Shown one piece after another: positions 37,140-48,245 of a DNA stretch of 64,000 nt. The stretch is from positions 983,063-1,047,062 of the forward strand of contig NC_013959.1 in the NCBI RefSeq assembly GCF_000025705.1. Reading direction: 5' to 3'. The first letter of the stretch is position 1. Each line of letters opens with the position of its first letter. The notes under the pieces were generated by a model. It was not told the origin of the DNA. It did not search any database and worked only from the letters and a program-made list of their open reading frames with translations. The translations under genes and the position numbers were made by a program. Source of the stretch: Sideroxydans lithotrophicus ES-1 (lineage in GTDB: Bacteria > Pseudomonadota > Gammaproteobacteria > Burkholderiales > Gallionellaceae).

Positions 37140-37862
37140 ATGACGAATCACCCGGAAGAATCACAATTTGCGCTGCATAATCGCAAGGAAATCGTATTCA
37201 TACTGGAAGATCTGGCGAAACATCGGGTCGCGATCAATCTCGACACTTCCGAGGGGGTGGGGCTGGTGACTTCCGTACTGGGTGTCAGCTCGGAAGGGAA
37301 CTATGTCTATATGGACGTCAGTCCGGACGACAGGATCAACGAGAAGATCACCCATAGCAAGCATGTGTCGTTCGTGACTCAGGCCGGGGTGAAAGTTCGC
37401 TGGCATGCGACACATCTGCATCTTGTCGAGCTGCAGGACGGCAATGCCTTTTCCATGCTTGTTCCTTCGGTGATCGAGCGCATCCAGCGCAGGGAATATT
37501 TCAGGTTAAGCACCCCTCAAGGCAGCAAGGCGCTCATTTGCAGGATACCCAGCGGCACTGCTGTCATCGAAGCCATCATCGCGGATATGAGCCTGGGTGG
37601 GATCGGGATAGTCATCAGGGGGGCGCTACATGAGGTGTTCACGCATGGGGCATTGCTGGAAGGCTGCACTATGGAGCTGCCTGTCATTGGCGTCGTTCCA
37701 ATGAACTTGCGCGTACGCGGGATATGGACGTCGATGAAGACCAAGAGCGGAGAACAGCTGCATCGTCTTGGCCTGGAGTTCGAAGGCTTGAGCCGGGGGG
37801 CCTCCAATGTCATCCAGCGCTATATGATCCAGCTTGAAGCCGAAAGGATCAGTTTGTCCTGA
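37140..37862 (+). CDS. YcgR-like PilZ protein (c-di-GMP receptor)
   Basis: 240 residues: an N-terminal YcgR/PilZN domain (about 10-115) and a C-terminal PilZ domain. The c-di-GMP-binding motifs QRREYFR (RxxxR) and DMSLGGIGI (D/NxSxxG) are both intact. In enterobacteria YcgR slows flagellar motors when c-di-GMP is high; here the target could be flagella, pili or matrix. It sits next to a diguanylate cyclase and likely reads its output. Convergent with hemH, 6 bases apart. Confidence 0.93.
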   Translation: MTNHPEESQFALHNRKEIVFILEDLAKHRVAINLDTSEGVGLVTSVLGVSSEGNYVYMDVSPDDRINEKITHSKHVSFVTQAGVKVRWHATHLHLVELQDGNAFSMLVPSVIERIQRREYFRLSTPQGSKALICRIPSGTAVIEAIIADMSLGGIGIVIRGALHEVFTHGALLEGCTMELPVIGVVPMNLRVRGIWTSMKTKSGEQLHRLGLEFEGLSRGASNVIQRYMIQLEAERISLS

Positions 37863-37868
37863 CCGGGG

Positions 37869-38957
37869 CTATCGTCTGCCCTGCAAATCGAGCGCGCGCT
37901 CCCGGCTTTGCTCCAGTTCTGCTGCATCCGGTAAGTTCAGCCAGCCTTGCAGATTGTCCATCACCAGGTCGGTCAGTGCGTGGATCCAGTCGTTGCGGTC
38001 ATTGAGGCAGTTGATGTAGTTGAATTCCCCGCCGCCGGCGTGCTGGAAATCTTCCTTGCCCTCCTGCGCGATCTCTTCCAGCGTCTCCAGGCAGTCAGCC
38101 ACGAACCCAGGGCAGACCACGTCGACACGTTTTGTCTTCAGCGTTCCCCACTCCTTCAGCGTGGCAGTGGTGTAGGGCTTGAGCCATTCCGCCTTGCCGA
38201 AACGGGACTGGAAGCTGATGGCGTACTGGTCCGGTTTCAGTCCCAGCTCCTGCGCGAGCAGGCGGCTGGTCTTGTGGCATTCGCAGTGGTAGGGATCGCC
38301 TTTGTGCAGGGTGTATTGCGGCAGGCCATGGAAACTCATCAACAGCTTTTCCGGGCGGCCATGCTTCATCCAGAATTCGTTGATGTTGTTCGCCAGCGCC
38401 TTGATATAGCCGGGATGGTCGTGGAAGTTCTTGATGGTGCGCAGGGCAGGTGCGTTGCGCATATGTCGCAGTTCGTCGAACACGATATCGTTCGCCGTGG
38501 CCGTGGTGCTGGCGGCATATTGCGGATACAGCGGCACGACCAGGATGCGCTGGCAATTCTGTTCCTTGAGTCTGTGCAGTGCGTCGGGTATCGACGGTTT
38601 GCCGTAACGCATGGCGTACTCGACCACGAACGGCGCCTTGGTGCGCTGGCTGAGGTAGCCTTGCAGCAGGGCGGTCTGTTTCTCCGTATGGACGCGTAGC
38701 GGCGAACCTTCCTTCGTCCACACCGTGGCGTACTTGGCTGCCGACCTCTTGGGGCGGATGTTCAGGATGATGCCGTTGAGGATGAGCCACCAGACCGGTT
38801 TGGGGATCTCCACCACGCGCGGATCGCTGAGGAATTCCTTCAGGTAGGCGCGCACCGCCGAGGGGGTGGGCGCGTCCGGGGTGCCGAGGTTGACCAGCAG
38901 GATGCCGGTCTTTTGGGGAGTGCCGTGTTCGTGGATGGTCTCGGTTTGATAGCGCAT
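37869..38957 (-). CDS. hemH: Ferrochelatase
   Basis: Inserts iron into protoporphyrin IX, the last step of heme synthesis; needed for the several c-type cytochromes encoded here. 362 residues from [12 protein letters not shown], chosen because hrcA stops 7 bases upstream. Key motifs are [28 protein letters not shown] and the metal-handling [24 protein letters not shown] segment, whose His is catalytic. The C-terminus carries [14 protein letters not shown] with the conserved Glu. Confidence 0.98.
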   Translation of the reverse strand: MRYQTETIHEHGTPQKTGILLVNLGTPDAPTPSAVRAYLKEFLSDPRVVEIPKPVWWLILNGIILNIRPKRSAAKYATVWTKEGSPLRVHTEKQTALLQGYLSQRTKAPFVVEYAMRYGKPSIPDALHRLKEQNCQRILVVPLYPQYAASTTATANDIVFDELRHMRNAPALRTIKNFHDHPGYIKALANNINEFWMKHGRPEKLLMSFHGLPQYTLHKGDPYHCECHKTSRLLAQELGLKPDQYAISFQSRFGKAEWLKPYTTATLKEWGTLKTKRVDVVCPGFVADCLETLEEIAQEGKEDFQHAGGGEFNYINCLNDRNDWIHALTDLVMDNLQGWLNLPDAAELEQSRERALDLQGRR

Positions 38958-38964
38958 CGTGGGT

Positions 38965-39984
38965 TCAGTGTTGTGAAAGGGCGTTGCTGAGCAGTTTTGC
39001 AGTGATGTCCACGATGGGCACAACACGTTCGTAATTCATGCGCTTGGGCCCGACCACGGCAAGCGTGCCGATGATCTGGCCGTCGGCCTTGTATGGCGCG
39101 CTCACCACGCTGCATTCATCCAGACCGATCAGGCCGGATTCGTTGCCGACAAAGATATGCACACCGGGTGCATGGCGACCGGCATCGAGCAGTTGCAGCA
39201 ACTCGGTCTTCTTTTCGAACACATTGAACAGGTTGCGCAACTGGTTCATGTTGGCCGCAAGGTCGTTGATGTGCAGCAGGTTGCGCTCGCCGCTGATCAC
39301 GTAATCCTCGTTCTTGCGCGCGATGGCCTGATCGCTGGCAGCCATCGCCGCGCTCATCAGGGCGGTCATGTCGTGCTGCAACTGGCGCAGCTCGCTCTGC
39401 ACCCGCTGGTGGATGTCGCCGAAAGCCAGGTCGGCGTAGTGCTGGCTGAGGAAGTTGCCGGCCTCGGTGAGCTGCGCCTGGCTGTAGTCCTTGTGCGTCA
39501 CCAGCACACGGTTCTCCACTTCGCCGTCGGGCATCACGATGATCAGCAGCACCCGCTTGTCGGACAGGCGCAGGAACTCGATCTGGCGCACGGTGATGCT
39601 GGCGCGCTTGGGGGTGGCGACGACGCCGGCGAACTGGGTGAGCTCCGAAAGCAGATTGGAGGCCTGGGTCAGCAGGCGACTCGGGTTGTCGGGTTGCAAC
39701 TGGCTTTCCAGCTGTTGCACGCGCGCTTCGGAAAGGGGTTGCACCACCATCAGCGTGTCGATGAACAGGCGGTAACCCAATGCGGTGGGTACGCGGCCGG
39801 CGGAGGTGTGCGGGCTGGCGACCAGCCCCATCGTCTCCAGGTCTGCCATCACGTTGCGGATGGTGGCAGGGCTGACTTCCAGGCCGGAGTACTGCTGCAA
39901 GGCACGCGAGCCTACCGGCTGGCCGTCGCTGATATAGCGTTCCACCAGGGTCTTGAGCAGTATCTGTGCGCGGTCGTTCAACAT
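38965..39984 (-). CDS. hrcA: Heat-inducible transcription repressor HrcA
   Basis: 339 residues. The N-terminal winged helix ([38 protein letters not shown]) binds the CIRCE element upstream of groE and dnaK operons in other bacteria; the C-terminus has the GAF-like [23 protein letters not shown] block. No CIRCE sequence is visible in its own upstream region or elsewhere in the window, so its targets lie outside. Divergent from nadK across a 61-base spacer. Confidence 0.97.
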   Translation of the reverse strand: MLNDRAQILLKTLVERYISDGQPVGSRALQQYSGLEVSPATIRNVMADLETMGLVASPHTSAGRVPTALGYRLFIDTLMVVQPLSEARVQQLESQLQPDNPSRLLTQASNLLSELTQFAGVVATPKRASITVRQIEFLRLSDKRVLLIIVMPDGEVENRVLVTHKDYSQAQLTEAGNFLSQHYADLAFGDIHQRVQSELRQLQHDMTALMSAAMAASDQAIARKNEDYVISGERNLLHINDLAANMNQLRNLFNVFEKKTELLQLLDAGRHAPGVHIFVGNESGLIGLDECSVVSAPYKADGQIIGTLAVVGPKRMNYERVVPIVDITAKLLSNALSQH

Positions 39985-40045
39985 GGCGCCTATTCTATCA
40001 TCGCTGCTTTGTCATTAAATCGCGCCTATGGTTTAATCCGCCATC

Positions 40046-40918
40046 ATGAAATCCCACTTCCAAGCCGTCGCGCTGATCGGCAAATACAAATCGCTGGAGA
40101 TCGCCGAGCCTTTGCTCAAGCTGGCCGATTTTCTGGTGAGCATGGGGCTGGATGTGGTGGTGGACAACCTGACGGCCGAGCACCTTGCGAGCAATCCCTA
40201 TCCGGTGCTGGCGCTCGATGAGATGGCAGGCAAGGTCGATCTTGCGATCGTGCTGGGGGGCGACGGCACCTTGCTCAATGTGGCCCGGATGCTGGCTCCT
40301 TTCGATATCCCGCTGGTCGGCGTCAATCAGGGGCGCCTGGGGTTCCTCACCGACATCTCTATCGACAGCATGCAGCGAACCATCGCCGGCATGTTGCGCG
40401 GCAACTTCGTCACCGAGAAGCGCATGCTGCTGAATGCGTCGATATTGCGCGGCGAGAGGCACATCTTCGATTCGCTGGCGTTCAACGATGTGGTCATCCA
40501 TCGCGGGAACAATAGCAGCATGCTCGAATTCGAGGTGCGCATCGATGGCGAGTATCTTTACAATCAGCGCGCCGACGGCCTGATCGTGTCGACGCCTACC
40601 GGCTCCACTGCTTATGCCCTGTCTGCAGGCGGTCCTATCCTGCATCCTGCGCTCGAAGTGATCGCGCTGGTGCCGGTCGCGCCGCATACCCTGAGCAATC
40701 GCCCGATCGTGCTGAAGAGCGAATCGAAACTGGATATCCTGATGCATCGGGCCGATGAGGCGCGCGTCCGGTTCGACGGGCACACCCATTTCGACCTGCA
40801 TTGCAACGACAAGGTGACGATCACGCGGTATTTCAAGCCGGTGCGCCTGCTGCATCCGGAAGGCCACAGTTACTACCATACCCTGCGCGAAAAACTGCTC
40901 TGGAACCAGACGCCATAA
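40046..40918 (+). CDS. nadK: NAD kinase
   Basis: Phosphorylates NAD to NADP in the cytoplasm. 290 residues; the catalytic GGDGTLL motif lies near residue 70, NDVVIHRG and the glycine-rich TPTGSTAYALSAGGPI loop follow. recN starts on the base after its stop codon, so the two are translationally coupled, a common betaproteobacterial arrangement (hrcA-nadK-recN). Confidence 0.98.
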   Translation: MKSHFQAVALIGKYKSLEIAEPLLKLADFLVSMGLDVVVDNLTAEHLASNPYPVLALDEMAGKVDLAIVLGGDGTLLNVARMLAPFDIPLVGVNQGRLGFLTDISIDSMQRTIAGMLRGNFVTEKRMLLNASILRGERHIFDSLAFNDVVIHRGNNSSMLEFEVRIDGEYLYNQRADGLIVSTPTGSTAYALSAGGPILHPALEVIALVPVAPHTLSNRPIVLKSESKLDILMHRADEARVRFDGHTHFDLHCNDKVTITRYFKPVRLLHPEGHSYYHTLREKLLWNQTP

Positions 40919-42580
40919 ATGCTCAAGAACCTCATCATTCGCGATTTCGTCATCGTCGACACCCTCGAACTCGATTTCTCTGCCGGGTTTACCGCGCTGA
41001 CCGGTGAGACCGGGGCGGGCAAATCCATACTCATCGACGCTTTATCCCTGGCGCTGGGCGAACGCGGCGATGCGGGCATGGTGCGGAGCGGTTGCGAGAA
41101 AGCCGAGATCGGCGCGGAGTTCGATATTGCCGGTATGCCGCAACTCCAAAGCTGGCTGCGCGAACAGGAGCTGGAAGGCGACGAGGGGGTGTGCCTGTTG
41201 CGCCGCACACTGGATGCTGCAGGGCGTTCGCGCGGTTTCATCAACGGTCGCAGCGCGACGTTGCAACAAATGCGCGAAGCGGGCGAGCACCTGATCGACA
41301 TTCACGGCCAGCACGCGCATCAATCGCTGTTGCGCGCCGATTCCCAGCGCGACCTGCTGGACAGCCATGCCGGTCTGGGCAAGCAGGCGGAGGAGGTCGC
41401 GACCGCTTTCAAGGACTGGCAGACCCTGCATCGCCGCCGCCTGCAGCTGGAGCAGAATGCCGAAGCGGTGGCTGCCGAGCGCGAGTTGCTGTCGTTCCAG
41501 CGCCGCGAACTGGAGACGCTGAATTTTTCAGTGACCGAATGGGAGGCGTTGCAGGCAGACCATGCGCGCCTGTCGCATGCAGCCAGCCTGCTGGAGACCG
41601 CGCAGTTTGGCGTGGAGGTGCTGTCGGATTCCGACACGGCATGCCTCGCCCAGCTCAATGCGCTGACCGTACGGTTGCGCTCGGGGCTGGAATTCGATGC
41701 TGGTCTGCAAGACACGCTGACCATGCTGGAGAGCGCGCAGAACGAATTGCAGGAGGCAGTGTATGCACTGCGCCATTACCAGCAGCGGCTGGAAACCGAT
41801 CCGCAGCAGTTGCGCCAGCAGGAGCAGCGCATGGCGGACGTGGTCGAAGCGGCGCGCAAATACCGGGTGCCGCCGGAGCAGCTGCCGGAAGTGTTGGCGG
41901 GAACCGCCGCCCGGCTGGACGAATTGGGCGGCAGCGCCGATCTGGCCGAGCTGGCCAGGCAGGACGAGGCCGCGCGCCACGCCTATCTTGAGGCGGCAGG
42001 CAAATTGAGCGAGGCGCGCATCACGGCGGCGCAGAGCCTGTCCGCAGAGATCACCGCCGCGATGCAGGCGCTGGCGATGCAGGGCGGACAATTCTCCGTG
42101 GCCTTGTTGCCGTTGAACGAGGGCAATGTACACGGGCTGGAAATGGTGGAGTTCCAGGTGGCGGCCAACCAGGGCACGCCGCTGCGCAGCCTGGCCAAAG
42201 TCGCTTCCGGCGGCGAGCTGTCGCGCATCAGCCTGGCCATACAAGTGGCGGCCAGCCGCGCGGCAACTGTCCCCACGCTGATCTTCGACGAAGTGGACAG
42301 CGGCATCGGCGGACGGGTGGCGGAGATCGTCGGTGCGCTGCTCAAGCAACTGGGCCGCCGCCATCAGGTGATGTGCGTCACCCACCTGCCGCAGGTGGCC
42401 GCGCAGGCTGACGCGCAATGGCAGGTGAGCAAGGCGGCGCACGCGGGCAAGACCTTGAGCAATATCCGCGTGCTGGGCGGGCCCGAGCGCATCGAGGAGA
42501 TCGCGCGCATGCTGGGCGGGGTGAAGATCACCGAAACGACGCGCAAGCATGCCGCCGAACTTCTGGGCATCCCTGCTTGA
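40919..42580 (+). CDS. recN: DNA repair protein RecN
   Basis: SMC-like ATPase acting in double-strand break repair, 553 residues. Walker A is LTGETGAGKSILIDAL, the ABC signature VASGGELSRISLAIQ, Walker B PTLIFDEVDSGIGG, with a long coiled coil between them. It abuts nadK directly. No LexA box is evident within the nadK-recN junction, so any SOS control would act further upstream. Confidence 0.97.
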   Translation: MLKNLIIRDFVIVDTLELDFSAGFTALTGETGAGKSILIDALSLALGERGDAGMVRSGCEKAEIGAEFDIAGMPQLQSWLREQELEGDEGVCLLRRTLDAAGRSRGFINGRSATLQQMREAGEHLIDIHGQHAHQSLLRADSQRDLLDSHAGLGKQAEEVATAFKDWQTLHRRRLQLEQNAEAVAAERELLSFQRRELETLNFSVTEWEALQADHARLSHAASLLETAQFGVEVLSDSDTACLAQLNALTVRLRSGLEFDAGLQDTLTMLESAQNELQEAVYALRHYQQRLETDPQQLRQQEQRMADVVEAARKYRVPPEQLPEVLAGTAARLDELGGSADLAELARQDEAARHAYLEAAGKLSEARITAAQSLSAEITAAMQALAMQGGQFSVALLPLNEGNVHGLEMVEFQVAANQGTPLRSLAKVASGGELSRISLAIQVAASRAATVPTLIFDEVDSGIGGRVAEIVGALLKQLGRRHQVMCVTHLPQVAAQADAQWQVSKAAHAGKTLSNIRVLGGPERIEEIARMLGGVKITETTRKHAAELLGIPA

Positions 42581-42629
42581 GGTATCATGCCGCCTGTTTT
42601 GTGAATCCCTGATTGAGACAAGAATCCAA

Positions 42630-43788
<1,159 letters not shown>

Positions 43789-43798
43789 AGGAATCATC

Positions 43799-44359
43799 AT
43801 GGAAAATAACAAACTGCCAGCCGCTGGCTGGGACTGGGTGGGTCGTTATGTGGCCGTCATCGTGCTGTCGCTCATCCTGGCGACAGCACTCGGCAATATG
43901 GAATTGTTCGTGAAGACCACGATAGGCGGCAAACTCAATGCATCTCACATTGTGGAGTTTCTCGGATATGGCATGGCATTGGTGGCATTCTGGGTGCTTG
44001 GCCAGCGTGCCACCATCGCCGTGCAGCAGCATGAAGGGAAATGGTCGTTCATGCAGCACCTGATCCTGCCGACGGTGAGCCTGGTCGCTGTTGCGCTGGC
44101 CTACTCGGTCATGCTCCTGCTGCTCAAGCCGGTGATGGACGCTGCGCTGCACAATATCTACAACTGGACATTCATCGTCGGCATCCTGGGCTGCGCAGGC
44201 TGGCTGGTCATGGCAGTGCTGAATCAATCTGCGTCGCTGACCGCACTGTTCACCGAACGCAAATCGACGGAACCGGATCGCACTTGCCCAGGTTGCGGGG
44301 CGAGCTGCAAGGAACCGGACAAGTTCTGCAAACGATGCGGCATGGCGCTGGGCGGATAG
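43799..44359 (+). CDS. Membrane protein with C-terminal zinc ribbon
   Basis: 186 residues with four predicted membrane helices (about 16-34, 50-65, 82-104 and 122-140), then a short cytoplasmic tail with a two-knuckle zinc ribbon, TCPGCGASCKEPDKFCKRCG. The ribbon is of the small zinc-ribbon type often attached to membrane proteins of unknown function. It follows dapB by 10 bases. I do not recognise a specific family beyond this. Confidence 0.8.
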   Translation: MENNKLPAAGWDWVGRYVAVIVLSLILATALGNMELFVKTTIGGKLNASHIVEFLGYGMALVAFWVLGQRATIAVQQHEGKWSFMQHLILPTVSLVAVALAYSVMLLLLKPVMDAALHNIYNWTFIVGILGCAGWLVMAVLNQSASLTALFTERKSTEPDRTCPGCGASCKEPDKFCKRCGMALGG

Positions 44360-44489
44360 CTCACTGATTTTGCCCGCAAGGCCGGGGAGACTGTGGCTCA
44401 TGTGGAATAGATCAAGAGCAGGTTGCAAGAGGATGTGATGAGTTCGAAATAGACCGCGAACGAATGCGGCATTTGATCGGGGAGTCGAT

Positions 44490-45248
44490 ATGCGCAACAT
44501 CGTGTTATTCAGTGGTGACGACCACAAATTCGTCCTGTTGAACGAGAGCGAGCCGGGTGAGGAAAGCGGTGTCCGTTCCAACCAGTACCTGATCCAGCAT
44601 GCCGATTCCGGCGTGATGCTCGATCCGGGCGGGTTCGGCGTGATGCCGCGCGTGCTGGCGGAGTTGTTGCGCTATCTTTCGCCGCAGCAATTGAAAGGCA
44701 TCGTGCTCTCGCACCAGGATCCCGACATTGTCGGGGGGCTGGCGACTTGGCTGGAACTGACCGGGGCGCCGGTCTATGTCTCCGAGATATGGTTGCGCTT
44801 CCTCCCGCATTACGGCATCAAGGGCATGAGCCGCTTTGTGGGAGTGCCGGATATCGGCATGGATTGGGAAGTTGCTCCCGGATTCGAACTGAAGCTGGTC
44901 CCTGCGCATTTCTTGCACTCCGAAGGCCAGATCAACGTTTACGACCCAAGATCGAAAATACTGTTCAGCGGAGATATCGGTGCAGCCATGCTGCCAACGG
45001 ACAAGGACTATGTCTATGTGGACGACTTTGCCGGGCATCTGCGCTATATCGAAGGGTTCCACCGCCGTTACATGTGTTCCAACCGTGCGGCTCGCATCTG
45101 GGTGGATCGAGTCTCCAGGCTGGATATCGACATGATCGCACCGCAGCATGGCCCCATCTATCGCGGCAAGGCAGTGAAGGAATTCCTGGCCTGGTTCAAG
45201 GAATTGCAATGCGGTGTCGACCTGATGGTCGAGGACGGGCGAGTCTGA
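44490..45248 (+). CDS. Metallo-beta-lactamase-fold diiron protein (ODP/flavodiiron-like)
   Basis: 252 residues of the flavodiiron-type beta-lactamase fold without a flavodoxin domain. The iron ligands expected for this class are visible: H75-x-D77-x-D79 (HQDPDIVGG), H140 or H143 (PAHFLHSEG), D162 (FSGDIGAA) and H220 (APQHG). Stand-alone proteins of this kind (ODP) bind oxygen and act as sensors in chemotaxis systems. A GGDEF-EAL gene starts 2 bases after its stop, so the pair probably forms an oxygen-to-c-di-GMP switch. Hydrolase activity cannot be excluded. Confidence 0.87.
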   Translation: MRNIVLFSGDDHKFVLLNESEPGEESGVRSNQYLIQHADSGVMLDPGGFGVMPRVLAELLRYLSPQQLKGIVLSHQDPDIVGGLATWLELTGAPVYVSEIWLRFLPHYGIKGMSRFVGVPDIGMDWEVAPGFELKLVPAHFLHSEGQINVYDPRSKILFSGDIGAAMLPTDKDYVYVDDFAGHLRYIEGFHRRYMCSNRAARIWVDRVSRLDIDMIAPQHGPIYRGKAVKEFLAWFKELQCGVDLMVEDGRV

Positions 45249-45250
45249 GC

Positions 45251-47434
45251 ATGACCTCCATTTTTTCTGTCGCCCCGCAGAGTCTGGAGGAGATGCGCCA
45301 GCAGGTGCTGGAGCGTTTTGCCTCGCTGATCGAAAACCAGACGCGTACCCAGTTGTTCGCCAACAACATCGGTGCACTGGTGCATGACGTCAATGCCGAG
45401 ATCAATGCCGGGCACGAGCAGAGCATCCGGTTGCTGGACAATATCGATATCAGCCAGACGGATCGGGATGCGATCCAGTCTCGTTTACGCAGCGATATGG
45501 CGCTGGCAGGGCGGCTGGACAAGACGCTGGAATTGCTGTTGGGCGAACGGCAGCGACAATGGGATATGAATGACGAGCACCTCAAGCGCGTCATGCTAGA
45601 TTTCAACAGGACGGTGGAGAATCTGGCGGGCACGCTGATCGAGAAGGATCTGCTCGAACGCCAGAGCCATGTGCTGGAGAACATCATCATCTCGCATGAG
45701 AAAGTGACGCAGTGGCGGCAGTTCGTGCAGGGCATATTGGCCAGCTTTCACTCCATCTTCCCCTTCAATTTTTTCTATATCGCTTTTGCTGAAGAGCACG
45801 GCTTGGCGCTTTACCTGTATTTCCTGGGGGACTATTCGGACGAGGTCAAGACGTCGGTGCGCGGTAAGCTGACCCGCGAGATGTTGGCCAAGCTGGGATT
45901 GCCCGAGGACACGCTGATCGATATCGAGGAGTTCGAGATCCCAGCGCATACCAAGGCCGATTCGATCAGCGACATCGATCTCATCACCGTGCGTGTGCCG
46001 CAACTCGACATGCTCAATCTGGCTGGCGTGCTCGGGGTGGCTTACGGTTCCATGCAGAAGTTGACGGCGCAGGAGGCCAGCGTCATCCGTTCCATACTCG
46101 CCGTGATGGTGATGGTGGTCGGTTCCAGCAAGGCGTTGAGTAAGACATTGGCTGAACTGGAATACTACTCGACGCATGATCCGTTGACTGGCCTGCATAA
46201 CCGGCGGCATTTCAACGAGATGCTGGAATACGAGATCGATCGTTCGGAGCGACATAATCATGAGTTCTCGATCCTGATGCTGGATCTGGACGACTTCAAG
46301 GACATCAACGATACCTATGGGCATCCTTGCGGCGATGCCACTTTGTGCGCGGTGTCAGAGATTGTGCGCAGTACGATGCGCAAGGGCGACCTGACTACGC
46401 GCATCGGCGGCGACGAATTTGCCATCATCCTGACCGAGACCAGCCAGGAGGGCGCGCGCGAGGTGGCTGAAAAGCTGCGAGTGGCGCTGCGCGATCACAA
46501 GTTCGAAGCGCCCAATGGCAAGACTTTCCATACCACCACATCCATCGGACTGATCGCCTACCCCAAGGATGCGCAGAACATCTCCGACCTGATGGCCGGT
46601 GTGGATATCGGCTTGTATCGTGCCAAGTCCATTGGCAAGGATAGTGTGTGTTCCGTCGAAGAGGTGGAAGACAAGATACAGACGGGGCGCAATGTGCGCG
46701 ATCATGCCGAGAAGATGCGCGAAGCCTTGCGCAATGACCATATCAAACCCTATTTTCAGCCTGTCATCGACTGCAAAAGCGGCGAGATATTCGCTTATGA
46801 GGCGCTTGCGCGCCTGGTGGAGCCCAACGGTGAAACCATTTCAGCTGGCGCATTCATCGAAATCATCGAGAAATATGGCATGGGCCGGGAGCTGGATCGG
46901 GTGATGATCCAGAAATCCCTGGAAACCCTGAAAGCACATATTGCCGCTCAAGGTGCGCCGCGCAAGCTGTTCATCAACCTTTCATCCCAGGAGATTCAGG
47001 GGCGCGGAGTACTGGGATTCGCAGAAAAATTGTGCCAGGAACTGGAGATCCCGCCGCAGAACATCGTGTTCGAGTTGCTTGAGCGCGATGCCATCGGCGA
47101 CATGACTCGCATGCGCAAATTCCTGGCCGAGCTGAGAAAGAGCGGATTCTCCTTCGCGCTGGACGATTTTGGCAGCGGCTACAATTCATTCCATTACCTG
47201 CGCGAACTGCACTTCGAGTTCGTCAAGCTGGACGGGGATTTTGTGCGCAACATCCTTGTTTCCAAGATAGATCGTGCATTGGTAAGCAATTTGAGCCGCT
47301 TATGCCGTGACTTGGGTATGCTGATGGTGGCGGAATTCGTCGAGTCGCAGGAGATCATGGATGAATTGAATGCCATGGGCGTGGACTATGCCCAAGGTTT
47401 CCATCTTGGCGTACCTACGCCAAGAATCAACTAG
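45251..47434 (+). CDS. GGDEF-EAL protein paired with the ODP-like sensor
   Basis: 727 residues, no membrane segment. Residues 1-300 form a helical region plus a GAF-like part of unclear ligand. The GGDEF domain (about 305-470) has an intact RIGGDEF site and an RxxD inhibitory site (RKGD). The EAL domain (about 490-725) keeps EAL (near 515), NLSSQE, the ELLERD glutamate, DDFGSG, KLDGDF and VAEFVES, so both synthesis and breakdown of c-di-GMP are possible. The start is the ATG 2 bases after the ODP stop; a longer open frame inside the ODP gene is spurious. Confidence 0.92.
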   Translation: MTSIFSVAPQSLEEMRQQVLERFASLIENQTRTQLFANNIGALVHDVNAEINAGHEQSIRLLDNIDISQTDRDAIQSRLRSDMALAGRLDKTLELLLGERQRQWDMNDEHLKRVMLDFNRTVENLAGTLIEKDLLERQSHVLENIIISHEKVTQWRQFVQGILASFHSIFPFNFFYIAFAEEHGLALYLYFLGDYSDEVKTSVRGKLTREMLAKLGLPEDTLIDIEEFEIPAHTKADSISDIDLITVRVPQLDMLNLAGVLGVAYGSMQKLTAQEASVIRSILAVMVMVVGSSKALSKTLAELEYYSTHDPLTGLHNRRHFNEMLEYEIDRSERHNHEFSILMLDLDDFKDINDTYGHPCGDATLCAVSEIVRSTMRKGDLTTRIGGDEFAIILTETSQEGAREVAEKLRVALRDHKFEAPNGKTFHTTTSIGLIAYPKDAQNISDLMAGVDIGLYRAKSIGKDSVCSVEEVEDKIQTGRNVRDHAEKMREALRNDHIKPYFQPVIDCKSGEIFAYEALARLVEPNGETISAGAFIEIIEKYGMGRELDRVMIQKSLETLKAHIAAQGAPRKLFINLSSQEIQGRGVLGFAEKLCQELEIPPQNIVFELLERDAIGDMTRMRKFLAELRKSGFSFALDDFGSGYNSFHYLRELHFEFVKLDGDFVRNILVSKIDRALVSNLSRLCRDLGMLMVAEFVESQEIMDELNAMGVDYAQGFHLGVPTPRIN

Positions 47435-47494
47435 GAATTGTCTGCAGGGGATGTTGCATGCATCACGGCGATCAAAACCCGGTCCTTGACTGTC

Positions 47495-48028
47495 CTAAGT
47501 AACGAGCATTTTGATCCCGATCAGGATCAATACCGCACCGCCAAAGATTTCCGCCTTGTTTTCCAGCCAGGTGCCGCTGTTTTTGCCAATTCGCACGCCT
47601 AGCCAGCTGAAAGCAAAAGTCGCCACGCCGATGATCAGGCAGGCAAGGTAAACATTGATATCCAGCAGAGTCAGGCTGAAACCGGCGGCCATGGCGTCGA
47701 TGCTGGTGGCGACAGACAGCAGCAACATCATTTTGTTGGTGATTGCCGCAATGTCTTCTTCAATGCCTTCGTGCAGGCCTTCGTAAATCATCTTGGCGCC
47801 GATCAGGGCCAGCAATCCAAAGGCGATCCAGTGGGCATAGGCCTCGACCCAGCCCAATATGCCTTTTCCTCCCAGGTATCCGATGAAGGGCATCAAAGCC
47901 TGGAAAGAGCCAAAGAACAAGCCGGCTTTCAAATCCAGTCCGCGGCTATTGTCTTTTGCGCCAAGTCCGATGGAAACGGCAAAAGCATCCATGCTCAGTG
48001 CGACTGCCAAAACGATTACTTCGAGCAT
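47495..48028 (-). CDS. mntP: Manganese efflux pump MntP
   Basis: 177-residue, six-helix protein with the two family Asp motifs, [13 protein letters not shown] near the N-terminus and [15 protein letters not shown] in the second half. It exports Mn2+ in E. coli. In many bacteria mntP is under a manganese riboswitch; I looked upstream and see no such conserved core here. A minus-strand TATAAT (48095-48100) could be its -10 box, though no matching -35 is apparent. Confidence 0.95.
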   Translation of the reverse strand: MLEVIVLAVALSMDAFAVSIGLGAKDNSRGLDLKAGLFFGSFQALMPFIGYLGGKGILGWVEAYAHWIAFGLLALIGAKMIYEGLHEGIEEDIAAITNKMMLLLSVATSIDAMAAGFSLTLLDINVYLACLIIGVATFAFSWLGVRIGKNSGTWLENKAEIFGGAVLILIGIKMLVT

Positions 48029-48143
48029 GTCAGGTGGTTTTCGATCCGGTTGATTGGAGTGCGCTCTTGCCCAGCAGCGGCGCGGAAGAGGCGAATTATA
48101 CGGTATTGGCCTCGCCAGGCAGTTGCAAGCGCAGAGCTTCCGT

Positions 48144-48172
48144 TTGATGCGGGCCCGCTAATCCGCTATAAT
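48144..48172 (+). promoter_or_regulatory. Sigma-70 promoter of carAB
   Basis: TTGATG (48144-48149) and TATAAT (48167-48172) with a 17-base spacer, about 75 bases upstream of the carA start. The leader between them has no obvious attenuator hairpin. Confidence 0.75.
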
Positions 48173-48245
48173 GCACGACGAATCAAAGGCGGGATGGACG
48201 CAACGTTCTTCCCGCTTCTTTATGTCCAGTTCAAGGGAGCCTCCG

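Noticed and set aside
40000-40045. Search for a CIRCE element for HrcA around hrcA
   Set aside because: No TTAGCACTC-N9-GAGTGCTAA-like sequence is visible; hrcA is not evidently autoregulated through CIRCE here.
48029-48170. Possible manganese (yybP-ykoY) riboswitch upstream of mntP
   Set aside because: No conserved riboswitch core is recognisable in the short leader, which is also shared with the carA promoter region.
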